From Hyphomicrobiales bacterium (GTDB lineage: Bacteria > Pseudomonadota > Alphaproteobacteria > Rhizobiales > Rhizobiaceae), in contig UBTA01000094.1 of the NCBI GenBank assembly GCA_900468065.1, forward strand, positions 22,707 to 86,706: 64,000 nt of DNA, read 5' to 3'. Both the position numbers and the translations under genes were made by a program. A model generated the notes under the pieces. That model was given only the letters and a program-made list of their open reading frames with translations. It did not search any database and was not told the DNA's origin. Below, piece after piece: positions 8,982 through 17,566 of this stretch (its first letter is position 1; every line of letters starts with the position of its first letter).

Positions 8982-9095
8982 ATGACGTATGATTGGGAAG
9001 GCCGGCGGAACCGGCTAATGAGGACAGTACGCTTGATAACGGGCGTCGCTCTGACACTGTTGGTGCTCTCGTTGCCTCTTCTCATCGTCGCCTGA
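8982..9095 (+). CDS. Small single-span membrane protein (37 aa)
   Basis: A short frame with start ATG at 8982 and stop TGA at 9093-9095. An AGGGGGA ribosome site sits a few bases upstream. The charged N-terminus (MTYDWEGRRNRLMRTVRL) is followed by one hydrophobic segment, TGVALTLLVLSLPLLIVA, which runs to the end. This is the layout of small inner-membrane proteins with a cytoplasmic head. The function is unknown. The structured leader supports it being a real, regulated gene. Confidence 0.55.
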   Translation: MTYDWEGRRNRLMRTVRLITGVALTLLVLSLPLLIVA

Positions 9096-9199
9096 GCAAG
9101 CAGTAAGTGTGATCGGCAATGGGCATCACCATTACCTCCCAAAGTACACCCTTGTTTTCTCTATGTTTTCGGCGTCAACTTTATCAAAAGGATACACCT

Positions 9200-10216
9200 A
9201 TGCAGATCGGAATGATGGGATTGGGCAGGATGGGTGCGAATATGGTCCGGCGCCTGTTGCGCGACGGTCATGAATGCGTCGTCTACGATATCAATCCGGC
9301 CAGCGTCGCAGCTCTCGTCACCGAGGGTGCCACGGGCTCGACCTCTCCTGAGGATTTCGTGGCCAGGTTGAAGAAACCGGCCTGCGCATGGCTGATGCTT
9401 CCGGCAGCAATTACCGGCACAAATGTCGATAGGCTGTCCGCTCTGATGACCGTAGGCGACATCATCATCGATGGCGGCAACTCTCACTATCATGACGCCG
9501 TCGACAAGGCCGCGCAGCTCCACTCGAAGGGTATAAGCTATATCGATGTCGGCACCAGCGGCGGCGTCTGGGGCCTTGAACGCGGTTATTGCCTGATGAT
9601 CGGCGGACCGGAAGCGGCCGTCCAGCATCTCGACCCTGTCTTTGCGACACTTGCGCCCGGCAGGGACGACGGTGCAACGGCGAGCAGCGAAGGCCTTCGC
9701 ACAGCCCATCTCGGCTATCTCCATTGCGGTCCGAGCGGCGCGGGCCACTTCGTCAAAATGGTTCATAACGGCATCGAATACGGCATGATGGCAGCCTATG
9801 CCGAGGGCATGAACATTCTCAAGGCCGCCAATTCCGGCAATGAAAAGCGGGAGGCCGATGCGGAGACAAGTCCGCTTCAAACGCCGCAATACTACAAATT
9901 CGATATCGACATGGCGGCAGTGTCGGAAGTCTGGCGGCATGGCAGCGTCATCAGTTCCTGGTTGCTTGACCTGACGGCGGACGCGCTCAAGCGGGACCCC
10001 GGACTATCCGCCTATAGCGGCCGGGTTTCGGATTCGGGCGAGGGCCGCTGGACCCTGAAAGCCGCCATCGACACGGGTGTCCCTGTCCCCGTTCTGTCGT
10101 CCGCATTGTTTCAGCGATTCAGCTCACAAGGCGAATCCGAATTCGGCGACAAGCTTCTGTCCGCCATGCGATTTGCCTTCGGTGGTCATCACGAAAAACC
10201 CAAGGGAGATGTGTAA
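9200..10216 (+). CDS. gnd: 6-phosphogluconate dehydrogenase, short (GntZ/YqeC-like) type
   Basis: A 338-residue enzyme starting at MQIGMMGLGRMGANMV, with an AAGGATA ribosome site upstream. The Rossmann GLGRMGANM motif binds the nicotinamide cofactor. IDGGNSHYHD, GTSGGVWGLERGYCLM and the catalytic KMVHNGIEYGMM (Lys, His, Asn) match 6-phosphogluconate dehydrogenases. It oxidatively decarboxylates 6-phosphogluconate to ribulose 5-phosphate. The length fits the short bacterial class rather than the ~470-residue Gnd. It stands alone, with a bidirectional terminator behind it. Confidence 0.92.
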   Translation: MQIGMMGLGRMGANMVRRLLRDGHECVVYDINPASVAALVTEGATGSTSPEDFVARLKKPACAWLMLPAAITGTNVDRLSALMTVGDIIIDGGNSHYHDAVDKAAQLHSKGISYIDVGTSGGVWGLERGYCLMIGGPEAAVQHLDPVFATLAPGRDDGATASSEGLRTAHLGYLHCGPSGAGHFVKMVHNGIEYGMMAAYAEGMNILKAANSGNEKREADAETSPLQTPQYYKFDIDMAAVSEVWRHGSVISSWLLDLTADALKRDPGLSAYSGRVSDSGEGRWTLKAAIDTGVPVPVLSSALFQRFSSQGESEFGDKLLSAMRFAFGGHHEKPKGDV

Positions 10217-10287
10217 CGACCTCCGGAAGATAACTGAGCCGCGCTGGCGAGGGTGGCGGCAATGGCGCTGTCACCCCCTTTAAAACA

Positions 10288-10332
10288 GATACGCCGTCCG
10301 GCACCCGAAGATCGGATGCCGGACGGCGTATC
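10288..10332. terminator. Bidirectional hairpin terminator
   Basis: A perfect 16-bp stem: arms 10288-10303 (GATACGCCGTCCGGCA) and 10317-10332. It lies between the convergent 6-phosphogluconate dehydrogenase and RhaD-like genes and probably ends both transcripts. Confidence 0.75.
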
Positions 10333-10362
10333 AACGCATCGGGGCTTTTCTCCGCCAAACGG

Positions 10363-12411
10363 TTACCGCATCATCGCGGCGACGTTGCCACCATCGACGG
10401 TGATGACCGCGCCCGTACTGGTGCGCGCCTTGGCGAGATGGACGAAAGCCGCCGCGACGTCACTGCCGGTAACTTCGCGCTTGACCAGATTGCCCCGCAT
10501 GTAGGTTTCCGGCGTCATGCCGCGCGCGCGGCTGCGCTCTTCGACCATCTGGTCCGTCATCAGGCCGGTGCGGATGCGGTCCGCATTGACGGCGTTGGAG
10601 GTGATGCCATCGGCACCATGCTCGACGGCATACTGCCGCATCAAGGCCATCAATGCTGCCTTCGACGTACCATAGGGGCCAAAATCCGGACCCGGGTTTA
10701 CCGCCTGCTTCGAGACGTTGAAGACAAGAGCGCCACCGGTTCCCTGCGCCTTCATGATCCGGACCGCGCCACGCGCCATGTAGTGGTGCCCCCAGAAATT
10801 CAGCGCGAATGCTTTCTGGAACAGATCGTCGGTGACATCGACCATGGCGCCCTGGAAGGCAGCCCCGGCATTGGAGATGACGATATCGATGCCACCGAAA
10901 TGGGCGGCGACCTTGGCAAGTGCTGCATCCACCTCTTCAGGCTTGGTCACGTCGCAGACAAGGCCAATCCCACCGAACCGCTTGGCTTCTCTTTTCAAGG
11001 CATCCTCAGCCAGATCGAGCAGAGCGATCTCGGCCCCTTCGGCATGCAGGGCCTCGGCGATCGACAGACCGAGGCCGCCTGCGCCGCCGGTGATCACGGC
11101 CACCTGGCGTGTCAGGGGCTTTTCCGCCTGCTTGGCAAGCTTGACCTGCTCCAGCGACCAGTACTCGATGTCAAACAGATGCTCTTCGGACAGCGCCTCG
11201 AAGCTTTCGATGCCTTCGGCATTGCGGATGACATTGATTGTCGCCTCGGCGACATCGGCACCAACCCGCGAGGCCTTCTTCGTCGGGCCTGCGGCAAACA
11301 GACCAACGCCTGCGACATAGAAAACCCGCGGCATCGGGTCGAGCATGCGCTTGTGGCCCCCGGCGCGTGCATTGTTGCGCTCGAAATAGGCTTTGTATTC
11401 GTCCTTGTAAGCTTCGATTGCCTCATGGACGGCTGCGGTCCACGCGGCCATGTGCCCGGCAACGGGGGCGGACAGCGCGACGCCGAACCGCTTGATGTGA
11501 ATGACGTGCTCAGGCGTCGCATTGCCACGGCGGACCAAGTCCGAGACGTTGGTGGCATTGCAGAAGTCGAGCACGTCAGGGGTAGCCCGATGCTCCAGCA
11601 CGAAACGGCGCGGGAGGCCTTCCACGCCGGTATCGATGGCGATGGCGCCGCGAAGAACCGGTGCGATTTCCGCGGCGGCAGCAAGGGTCTCCGGCGGTTT
11701 GACGACGGTGAACGGGCGCGGATTGCCTTGCGCGATGCGGCGCTCAGCCTTGTCGATGGCGGCGATCATCTTCTCGTAGGATTCGCGCGGATCGTCCGAC
11801 CAGCTGAAGATGCCGTGTTTCAACAGGATCATGCCATCGCCGGCCGGATTGGCGCGGAACGCCTCGTCGCAGGCCTTGGCCAGATCAAAGCCGGGCATCA
11901 CATAGGGAACGATGATTGCATCGGGGAACAGTTCACGCACGAGGTCTTCGCCGTGCGGCTGGTTGGTCAGGGACACGATCGCGTTGGCATGGGTGTGGTC
12001 GATGTGCCGGAAGGGCAGGTTTGCATGCAGGATCGCTTCGACCGAAGGGTTCGGTGCTGCCGGGTCCATTAACAGCCGGCGCTGCAGCATCACCATGTCA
12101 TCGTCGCTCAGCGTGGGAAATTTCACCATCGCCTGTAGGGGCTGGAGCCGAACCGCCGGCAGGCCCGCCGGCTCGATCGTTCCCATATCCCAACCGCTAC
12201 CCTTGACGCACAGGACCGGTACCGCGGTTCCATCCATCTCGATGAACGTCGTCTTGACCGAGGTGTTGCCACCACCGTGCAGGACCAGTTCTGGATCACA
12301 CCCAAGAAGACGGGTCGTATAGGTACGGATGGCGAGATCGCGATTGACGCCGGCCGCAACATAGGCGTCGACGACGCGGGTGAATTCTGTGTCTGACCAT
12401 CTGGACTTCAT
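10363..12411 (-). CDS. Bifunctional class II aldolase / short-chain dehydrogenase, RhaD-like (copy 1)
   Basis: A 682-residue fusion protein. The N-terminal part (about 1-400) is a class II aldolase with metal-ligand segments IDHTHANAI and LKHGIFSW. The C-terminal part (about 430-682) is an SDR with cofactor motif TGGAGGLGLS and catalytic YGTSK. In rhizobia such fusions (RhaD) cleave rhamnulose 1-phosphate and oxidise the resulting lactaldehyde. The start has GGAG six bases upstream. It is divergent from a SorC regulator and close to a PfkB kinase and sugar ABC operon. No sugar isomerase is present, so the substrate may not be rhamnose. A second copy lies at 46543-48597. Confidence 0.9.
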   Translation of the reverse strand: MKSRWSDTEFTRVVDAYVAAGVNRDLAIRTYTTRLLGCDPELVLHGGGNTSVKTTFIEMDGTAVPVLCVKGSGWDMGTIEPAGLPAVRLQPLQAMVKFPTLSDDDMVMLQRRLLMDPAAPNPSVEAILHANLPFRHIDHTHANAIVSLTNQPHGEDLVRELFPDAIIVPYVMPGFDLAKACDEAFRANPAGDGMILLKHGIFSWSDDPRESYEKMIAAIDKAERRIAQGNPRPFTVVKPPETLAAAAEIAPVLRGAIAIDTGVEGLPRRFVLEHRATPDVLDFCNATNVSDLVRRGNATPEHVIHIKRFGVALSAPVAGHMAAWTAAVHEAIEAYKDEYKAYFERNNARAGGHKRMLDPMPRVFYVAGVGLFAAGPTKKASRVGADVAEATINVIRNAEGIESFEALSEEHLFDIEYWSLEQVKLAKQAEKPLTRQVAVITGGAGGLGLSIAEALHAEGAEIALLDLAEDALKREAKRFGGIGLVCDVTKPEEVDAALAKVAAHFGGIDIVISNAGAAFQGAMVDVTDDLFQKAFALNFWGHHYMARGAVRIMKAQGTGGALVFNVSKQAVNPGPDFGPYGTSKAALMALMRQYAVEHGADGITSNAVNADRIRTGLMTDQMVEERSRARGMTPETYMRGNLVKREVTGSDVAAAFVHLAKARTSTGAVITVDGGNVAAMMR

Positions 12412-12693
12412 GCAAGGCTCCTGTGCTCACCGCGCGGCCCATCTGTCGCGCAGGGTCTGAATGAATGAGAATTTTCCGCAGTGACGACGCGACGGTGTCA
12501 TGCGGATGAATTTTGATCACGTTGGGCGGTCACGTGTCCCTAGTCAGGACGGCCAAAAAAACCACCGCAGAGGTGCGAATATCGAGGATGAGGATCGTGC
12601 AGGACCCCAGCCGCCCATGTACGCCCTGAAGTTGTCATTTGCATTTTGGCTCTCCCGGCCCCCCTCTGGATACAAATGGCATCGCTAAGTGTC

Positions 12694-12730
12694 TTTTGTC
12701 AACATCCGCGATAAATTTGTTTGACAAACA
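12694..12730. promoter_or_regulatory. Candidate SorC operator in the divergent RhaD-like/SorC region
   Basis: TTTGTCAA (12695-12702) is repeated inverted as TTGACAAA (12721-12728) with an 18-base spacer. The right part also forms a perfect odd palindrome TGTTTGACAAACA (12718-12730). The word CTTTTGTCAA at 12693-12702 recurs exactly upstream of the second SorC gene at 45446-45455. The rest of the 370-base divergent region (12412-12781) shows no other feature to me. Confidence 0.6.
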
Positions 12731-12781
12731 CCACGGCCGGGGCGAGGAGAGACAGAGGACAATCCAGCGGAGCGATGGAAG

Positions 12782-13759
12782 ATGGATGCTGCGCGTGCAA
12801 ACCGGTCGATCGGCGAGAGCGTGGTTCTCCCCGCCGAGTTCGATGATGCCGTCGTCTGGGCGGCGTGGCTCTATTATGTCGACCAGCTGACGCAGAGCGA
12901 TATCGCCAAGATGCTCGGCGTCTCGAGGGCGACGATCGTCAACTTCCTGCAGGAAGCCCGCGAGCGTGGCCTCGTCTCCATTCGTGTCAACACCGAGGTC
13001 GGCAGCCGCACCGGCATTGCCCGGCGACTGAAGGAGAAATTCGGCCTCGAGGGCGCGCTGGTCATCCCCGCGGCGGACGCAACACCGCTCGTCAAACGGC
13101 TCGGGGAAGCAGGTGCACGCCTTCTGGCCGACATGGTCCGGGAGGGAGATACGATCGGTGTCGCCTGGGGGCAAACCGTACTCGCCGTGGCGGACTACAT
13201 TTCCCTGCCGGAACCGCTGGCCGGACTGACCGTCGTTCAGGTATCGGGAAGCTCCATCGGCAACCCGGACTTTTCACCCGAGTTCTGCACCTCGTTGATG
13301 TCCAACCGTATCCATGCGCGCTGCGTCAACCTTCTGGCACCTGCCCTGCTCTCGACACCGGCCTTGAAGCAACAACTCCTGGCCGAGCCGGTGCTCGTCA
13401 AGCAGTTCGAGCTTATCCACTCGGCCAACCTGATCCTGTTCGGTGTCGGCGACATCGGTCCACAGACACTGATGCGCTCTGTAAACGTTGCCAATCAGGA
13501 AGACATTGATCTCTACCAGGCGAATGGCGCGGTTGCCGTCCTGATCTGCCGCTTCATCGATGCCGATGGCAATCCGGTAACCGGTGAACTCGACGATCGC
13601 ATGGTGGGGATAGAGCTGAACGAACTGGCCCAGGTCCCTCGCCGACTTTGCGTTGCCGGCGGCGCCTTCAAGGTTCCAGCGATCCGCGCAACCTTGAAAG
13701 GCGGCTTCGCCACCCACCTTGTCACGGACATCACCACCGCGGAAATGCTGCTGGAATAG
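12782..13759 (+). CDS. SorC/DeoR-type sugar-binding transcriptional regulator (copy 1)
   Basis: A 325-residue regulator. An N-terminal helix-turn-helix (QSDIAKMLGVSRATIVNFL, about residues 39-57) is followed by a SorC-type sugar-phosphate-binding domain with GVAWGQTV, FGVGDIG and the C-terminal IRATLKGGFATHLVTD block. SorC proteins respond to phosphorylated sugars. It is divergent from the RhaD-like gene and convergent with the PfkB/ABC operon, so it probably controls the whole module. The start is supported by a GGAG nine bases upstream. Confidence 0.92.
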   Translation: MDAARANRSIGESVVLPAEFDDAVVWAAWLYYVDQLTQSDIAKMLGVSRATIVNFLQEARERGLVSIRVNTEVGSRTGIARRLKEKFGLEGALVIPAADATPLVKRLGEAGARLLADMVREGDTIGVAWGQTVLAVADYISLPEPLAGLTVVQVSGSSIGNPDFSPEFCTSLMSNRIHARCVNLLAPALLSTPALKQQLLAEPVLVKQFELIHSANLILFGVGDIGPQTLMRSVNVANQEDIDLYQANGAVAVLICRFIDADGNPVTGELDDRMVGIELNELAQVPRRLCVAGGAFKVPAIRATLKGGFATHLVTDITTAEMLLE

Positions 13760-13765
13760 TCTTAA

Positions 13766-13800
13766 GGCCCACGCCGTTCCATTCAGAAACGGCGTGGGCC
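13766..13800. terminator. Bidirectional hairpin terminator
   Basis: A perfect 13-bp stem, GGCCCACGCCGTT (13766-13778) with AACGGCGTGGGCC (13788-13800), between the convergent SorC and PfkB genes. Confidence 0.75.
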
Positions 13801-13825
13801 TGCCTCAAATACTGGGGGCGCCGCC

Positions 13826-14773
13826 TCAGTTGCTCTTGACGCGGGCTGTCTTCATGAAATCCCAGGTACCTTCGAACGAGACGATGCCGGCATCCGAACC
13901 AAGGCCGGTTGCGACGAGCGCAGCGGATGCCTGTGCAAACCGCATCGCGGTTTCCGTATCCATCTTGTGATGCAAGCCAGCGATGAAGCCGGCATTGAAA
14001 GCATCACCGCAGCCGGTGGTGTCGACGACGTCGATCTCGAAGGCTGGAAGCTTCAGGCAGGTCTGGCCTGCATCCATGAAGCAGACACCATCTCCGCCCA
14101 TGGTAAAGACGCAGTGCTTGACGCCGAGATCGGCGAAGAAGCGGCCAGCGTCCTCAACGGTTTTCTGCCCGGAGATCAAGAATGCCTCTTCCACCGACGG
14201 CATGAAGTAGTCGATGTATGGGAAAAGCGGACGGATAAGTGGTAACGTCTTCTCGCTCGCGCCCAACAGGTCGAAGGTCACGGTCCGGCCGTAGCGCTTG
14301 GCTTCCTCCAGCAGGATGCGGCTCGGCTCGCCATCGAGGCGGTCGAGCAGGCCGGTACCACCGAGGTGAACGATCGGCGGTGCCAGCACGCGCTCGCGCG
14401 CATCGTCCGGGATTTCGAAATGGCCGGATGCACCGCGCACATGCAAGGCCGGTCTTTCGCCATTGCGGCGAATGTTGAGGATGCTCGCGGATGTCGGCAC
14501 GCCGGGAATGCGCTGCATTTCAGTTCGATCAACGCCGAAACGATCGAGTGTCGCGAGCACGAAGTCCGCTTTCTCATCGTCGCCAACAGCGCCGACGGCG
14601 AGGCAGTTGAGCCCGAGCTTTGCCAGGTCCACCACCGTGCCACCGGCGGTACCGGCGACTGTCAAACGAATCTCGTCGATGAATTCGACATTGCCGCCTG
14701 CAGGAATGCGATCGACCGGCCGGCCGAGAATATCGAGAATATAAAGTCCGATAACGGATACGTCGTGCACCAT
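13826..14773 (-). CDS. PfkB-family carbohydrate kinase
   Basis: A 315-residue ribokinase-type sugar kinase. The N-terminal PfkB region has VAGTAGGTVVDLAKLG, and the C-terminal signature reads DTTGCGDAFNAGF (about residues 251-263), with the catalytic Asp kept but the usual GAGD motif changed to GCGD. It phosphorylates a sugar or sugar derivative using ATP. It is the last gene of the ABC operon, 92 bases after the permease gene. It probably makes the phosphorylated intermediate for the RhaD-like aldolase, in place of the FGGY kinase of classical rhamnose loci. Confidence 0.9.
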   Translation of the reverse strand: MVHDVSVIGLYILDILGRPVDRIPAGGNVEFIDEIRLTVAGTAGGTVVDLAKLGLNCLAVGAVGDDEKADFVLATLDRFGVDRTEMQRIPGVPTSASILNIRRNGERPALHVRGASGHFEIPDDARERVLAPPIVHLGGTGLLDRLDGEPSRILLEEAKRYGRTVTFDLLGASEKTLPLIRPLFPYIDYFMPSVEEAFLISGQKTVEDAGRFFADLGVKHCVFTMGGDGVCFMDAGQTCLKLPAFEIDVVDTTGCGDAFNAGFIAGLHHKMDTETAMRFAQASAALVATGLGSDAGIVSFEGTWDFMKTARVKSN

Positions 14774-14865
14774 GCACTCAACCTCCCTGATGAAAATCTA
14801 TCCCGAGGGATCTCGGTTCATGCCCGCAGCCCTCGGGAACCACGCGCATACGCCATCTCGGCCAG

Positions 14866-15894
14866 TCAGCGCCTGGGACGCAGCGAGAACACGGTTCCGG
14901 CCATAACGATGAAGACTCCGACGATCGCAAGCTGCCACGTGCTCGGAATGCCGACCAAAATCAGCACATTGCTGACCAGCGTGATCAGCACGACCCCGAG
15001 CATCGTGCCAATGACGCTTCCGGAACCGCCGGTGATCCGCGCTCCGCCGAGAACAACGGCCGCGATGATTTCAAGTTCAGTTCCGGCGAGGTCGAAAGGG
15101 TTTGCCAGGCGGTTGCTTGAAACGTGCATGATCCCTGCAATGCCCGCCAGAAGGCCGGCATAGGCAAAGACAAAGACGTGAACGACGCGCAGATTGTAGC
15201 CGAGGCGTTCGGCGATGCCCGGGCTGCCGCCAACGGCATAGACGCCCCGGCCGATCAGCGTCCGCTGCAAAATCCACCACGTGGCCACGGCGGCAACGAG
15301 CAGGACCAAAACAGAGGCCGGCAGCACGGAAATCGTTCCACTGGCGCTGTGATGGGTGAAGAGAGCCATCTTGCCGAAGGATTCCATCGAAACCGGGATG
15401 TTCATGAACAATGCCGTGCCGACAAAGGTCAGCAGGAAACTGCGGATCACGTATTGCGTGCCGATGGTCACGATCAGAGACGGCGCCCGCAAAGAATGGA
15501 CAAGCAGCCCATTGAGGGCGCCGAAACCGGCCCCGCCGGCCGCTGCCAGCAGCAGGATGACCGGCATCGACATGTCCGGCATCCAGTTGGTCACCAGCAT
15601 GGTGATCGAATACATCACGAAGGCTGCAATCGCCGTGAAGGAAACGTCGATGCCGCCCGATGCCAGCACGACCAGCACGCCCAGCGCAAACAGGCCGCGC
15701 ACCGTGGACGCGCGCAGGATGTCGAAAAGGTTTGCAACTTGCCAGAAGTCCGGATTGATCATGCCGACGACCAGGCAGACAAGCACGATCATGATCAGGG
15801 TGAAGACGGGCGGATGGCGCAGCAGCCAGTGCCAGATACCGGCAGCAGACGGTTTACCGGCTGGCGCGGTTGCAGTTGAAGTCAAGTCGGTCAT
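14866..15894 (-). CDS. Sugar ABC transporter permease, RbsC/RhaP type (second)
   Basis: A 342-residue permease starting at MTDLTSTATAP. Many hydrophobic spans follow, with the RbsC-family blocks LASGGIDVSFTAI and GTELEIIAAVVLGGARITGG. The start overlaps the ATPase stop as ATGA (15891-15894), so the two are translationally coupled. The frame stays open far upstream inside the ATPase gene, but that extension is not credible. It works with the permease at 18645-19631, probably as a heterodimer. Confidence 0.93.
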   Translation of the reverse strand: MTDLTSTATAPAGKPSAAGIWHWLLRHPPVFTLIMIVLVCLVVGMINPDFWQVANLFDILRASTVRGLFALGVLVVLASGGIDVSFTAIAAFVMYSITMLVTNWMPDMSMPVILLLAAAGGAGFGALNGLLVHSLRAPSLIVTIGTQYVIRSFLLTFVGTALFMNIPVSMESFGKMALFTHHSASGTISVLPASVLVLLVAAVATWWILQRTLIGRGVYAVGGSPGIAERLGYNLRVVHVFVFAYAGLLAGIAGIMHVSSNRLANPFDLAGTELEIIAAVVLGGARITGGSGSVIGTMLGVVLITLVSNVLILVGIPSTWQLAIVGVFIVMAGTVFSLRPRR

Positions 15895-17474
15895 TGCCCT
15901 GTCCTTGCAGTCGTCTCTTGAACCAGCGCGCGGTAAAGTGTCTCTTCGGCAAGCCCTTCGGCCTCGAAAGTCTCCACCACGCTGCCCTTGCACATCACCA
16001 TGATCCGGTCGCAGTTCTGCAGAAGCTCCGGCAGGTCGTCGCTGATAATCACGACGCCCATGCCTTCGTCCGCGAGGCGCTGGATGATCCGGAAGATCGT
16101 ATCCTTGGAACCGACATCGACACCGACGGTCGGTCCGTGCAGGATCAACAGCTGCGGATTGATCGTCAGCCACCGGCCGATCAGGACACGTTGCTGATTG
16201 CCGCCGGACAAGGACTGAACCCGATTGGCAACATCCGGCGTCGCCACTTGCAGATCCGCGATGGTACGCTCCGCCAGTTCGCGGCTGCGGCGCCCGTCAA
16301 CGATGCCGAACGCGTTGCGAAGCCGGTCGAGGACTGGCATGACGATGTTGTCCTGGATCGATTTTTCCAGAAACAATCCTTCCGAAAGACGGTCTTCCGG
16401 CACATAGCCAATGCCCGCCGCGATAGCCTGCGCTGGCACTTTCGGCGTTACATCGGCAGCATCAAGCCGGATGCGGCCCGTGTCGGCAGGAATGACGCCG
16501 GCCATCGCCAGCGCCAGTTCGTTGCGTCCTGAGTCGAGAAGGCCGGTGATCCCGATAATTTCACCACGCCGCAGCGAGAACGAAATATCTGTGAAAGCTC
16601 CGCGCCGCGACAGGGTCTCGACGCTGAGTAGATTTGTCCCGAATGCCGGTTCGTCGCGATAGCGCGCCTCGTCCAGGACCTTGCCGGTCATCCAGAAGGC
16701 CAGTTCCGTCTTGCTGTGATCGGCAACGTCGCACTCGGCAACCTTGAGGCCATCGCGCATGATCACAGCGCGACCGCCGATCGACTTGCATTCATCCAGC
16801 TTGTGCGTGACGAACAGCACCGCAACACCCTTGGCGCGCAGGCGATCGACCACGCCGATGAGGTTGTCTACCTCGCGTTTGGTCAGCGCGGTCGTGGGTT
16901 CGTCCATGATGACGAGACGGGCGTCCGATGCGATAGCGCGAGCGATGGCAACCAGTTGGCGCGTTGCGATCGGCAACTCGTCAGTGCGCGTTGAAAGGAA
17001 CAGCCGGTCCGTCGGCAGGTTGACGGCTGTCAGCGCCCGTTCGGCTGTCTGGCGCATCTTGCCAAGATCGAGACGGCGCGCGAGCTTTCCCGCAGAGGCG
17101 ACGAGCTGTTGCGTAAGCCCGACGTTTTCGGCAACGGAGAGATTGGGCAGCAGCGACAGGTCCTGATAGACGGTCTCGATGCCGGCAGCCAACGCCGCCA
17201 CCGGCGTCAGCTTGCCCACCGGCTTTCCATCGATCAGCAGTTCGCCGTCGTCCGCCGGCTGTGCGCCGGAGAGAATTTTAATAAGCGTGCTCTTGCCGCA
17301 GCCATTCTCGCCCATCAAGTGATAGATCTGGCCGGGTTCGATGGCAAAGCTGACGCCTTTCAAGGCCCGGACACCGCCAAAGCTTTTCTGGACGTCGCGG
17401 ATTTCCAGAAAGGGAATCGCGGCTTTCGATGGCCCGGCATCGGGATGGGAGGCGTCCGTGGATTTGAGCTGCAT
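15891..17474 (-). CDS. Sugar ABC transporter ATP-binding protein, RbsA/MglA type
   Basis: About 527 residues, starting at MQLKSTDASHPD with CAGGA upstream; an ATG eight codons earlier (17498) is the alternative. There are two ABC domains. The first has Walker A GENGCGKST and Walker B ending VIMDEPTTAL. The second has the degenerate Walker A GLLDSGRNE and intact signature LSGGNQQR typical of the class. It energises the carbohydrate uptake system encoded around it. Confidence 0.93.
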   Translation of the reverse strand: MQLKSTDASHPDAGPSKAAIPFLEIRDVQKSFGGVRALKGVSFAIEPGQIYHLMGENGCGKSTLIKILSGAQPADDGELLIDGKPVGKLTPVAALAAGIETVYQDLSLLPNLSVAENVGLTQQLVASAGKLARRLDLGKMRQTAERALTAVNLPTDRLFLSTRTDELPIATRQLVAIARAIASDARLVIMDEPTTALTKREVDNLIGVVDRLRAKGVAVLFVTHKLDECKSIGGRAVIMRDGLKVAECDVADHSKTELAFWMTGKVLDEARYRDEPAFGTNLLSVETLSRRGAFTDISFSLRRGEIIGITGLLDSGRNELALAMAGVIPADTGRIRLDAADVTPKVPAQAIAAGIGYVPEDRLSEGLFLEKSIQDNIVMPVLDRLRNAFGIVDGRRSRELAERTIADLQVATPDVANRVQSLSGGNQQRVLIGRWLTINPQLLILHGPTVGVDVGSKDTIFRIIQRLADEGMGVVIISDDLPELLQNCDRIMVMCKGSVVETFEAEGLAEETLYRALVQETTARTGQ

Positions 17475-17518
17475 GGCACGATCCTGATGATGAGACATTC
17501 CTTGAACACGGGATGGAT

Positions 17519-17549
17519 GACGCCGGGCTTTGTCATGAAGCCCGGCGTC
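17519..17549 (-). promoter_or_regulatory. Intra-operon hairpin after the binding-protein gene
   Basis: A perfect 12-bp stem, GACGCCGGGCTT (17519-17530) and its complement (17538-17549), with a 7-base loop. It lies between the binding-protein stop and the ATPase start. Such hairpins protect or terminate the upstream mRNA so that the binding protein is made in excess over the membrane parts. Confidence 0.6.
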
Positions 17550-17566
17550 ACCCGATCAGCGCCCAA

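Noticed and set aside
10438..12072. A long open frame antisense to the RhaD-like copy 1
   Set aside because: No domain or ribosome site; the opposite strand encodes a well-conserved fusion enzyme.
14866..16173. A 435-codon version of the second sugar permease
   Set aside because: The extra N-terminus lies inside the ATPase gene and is not membrane-like; the ATGA overlap marks the real start.
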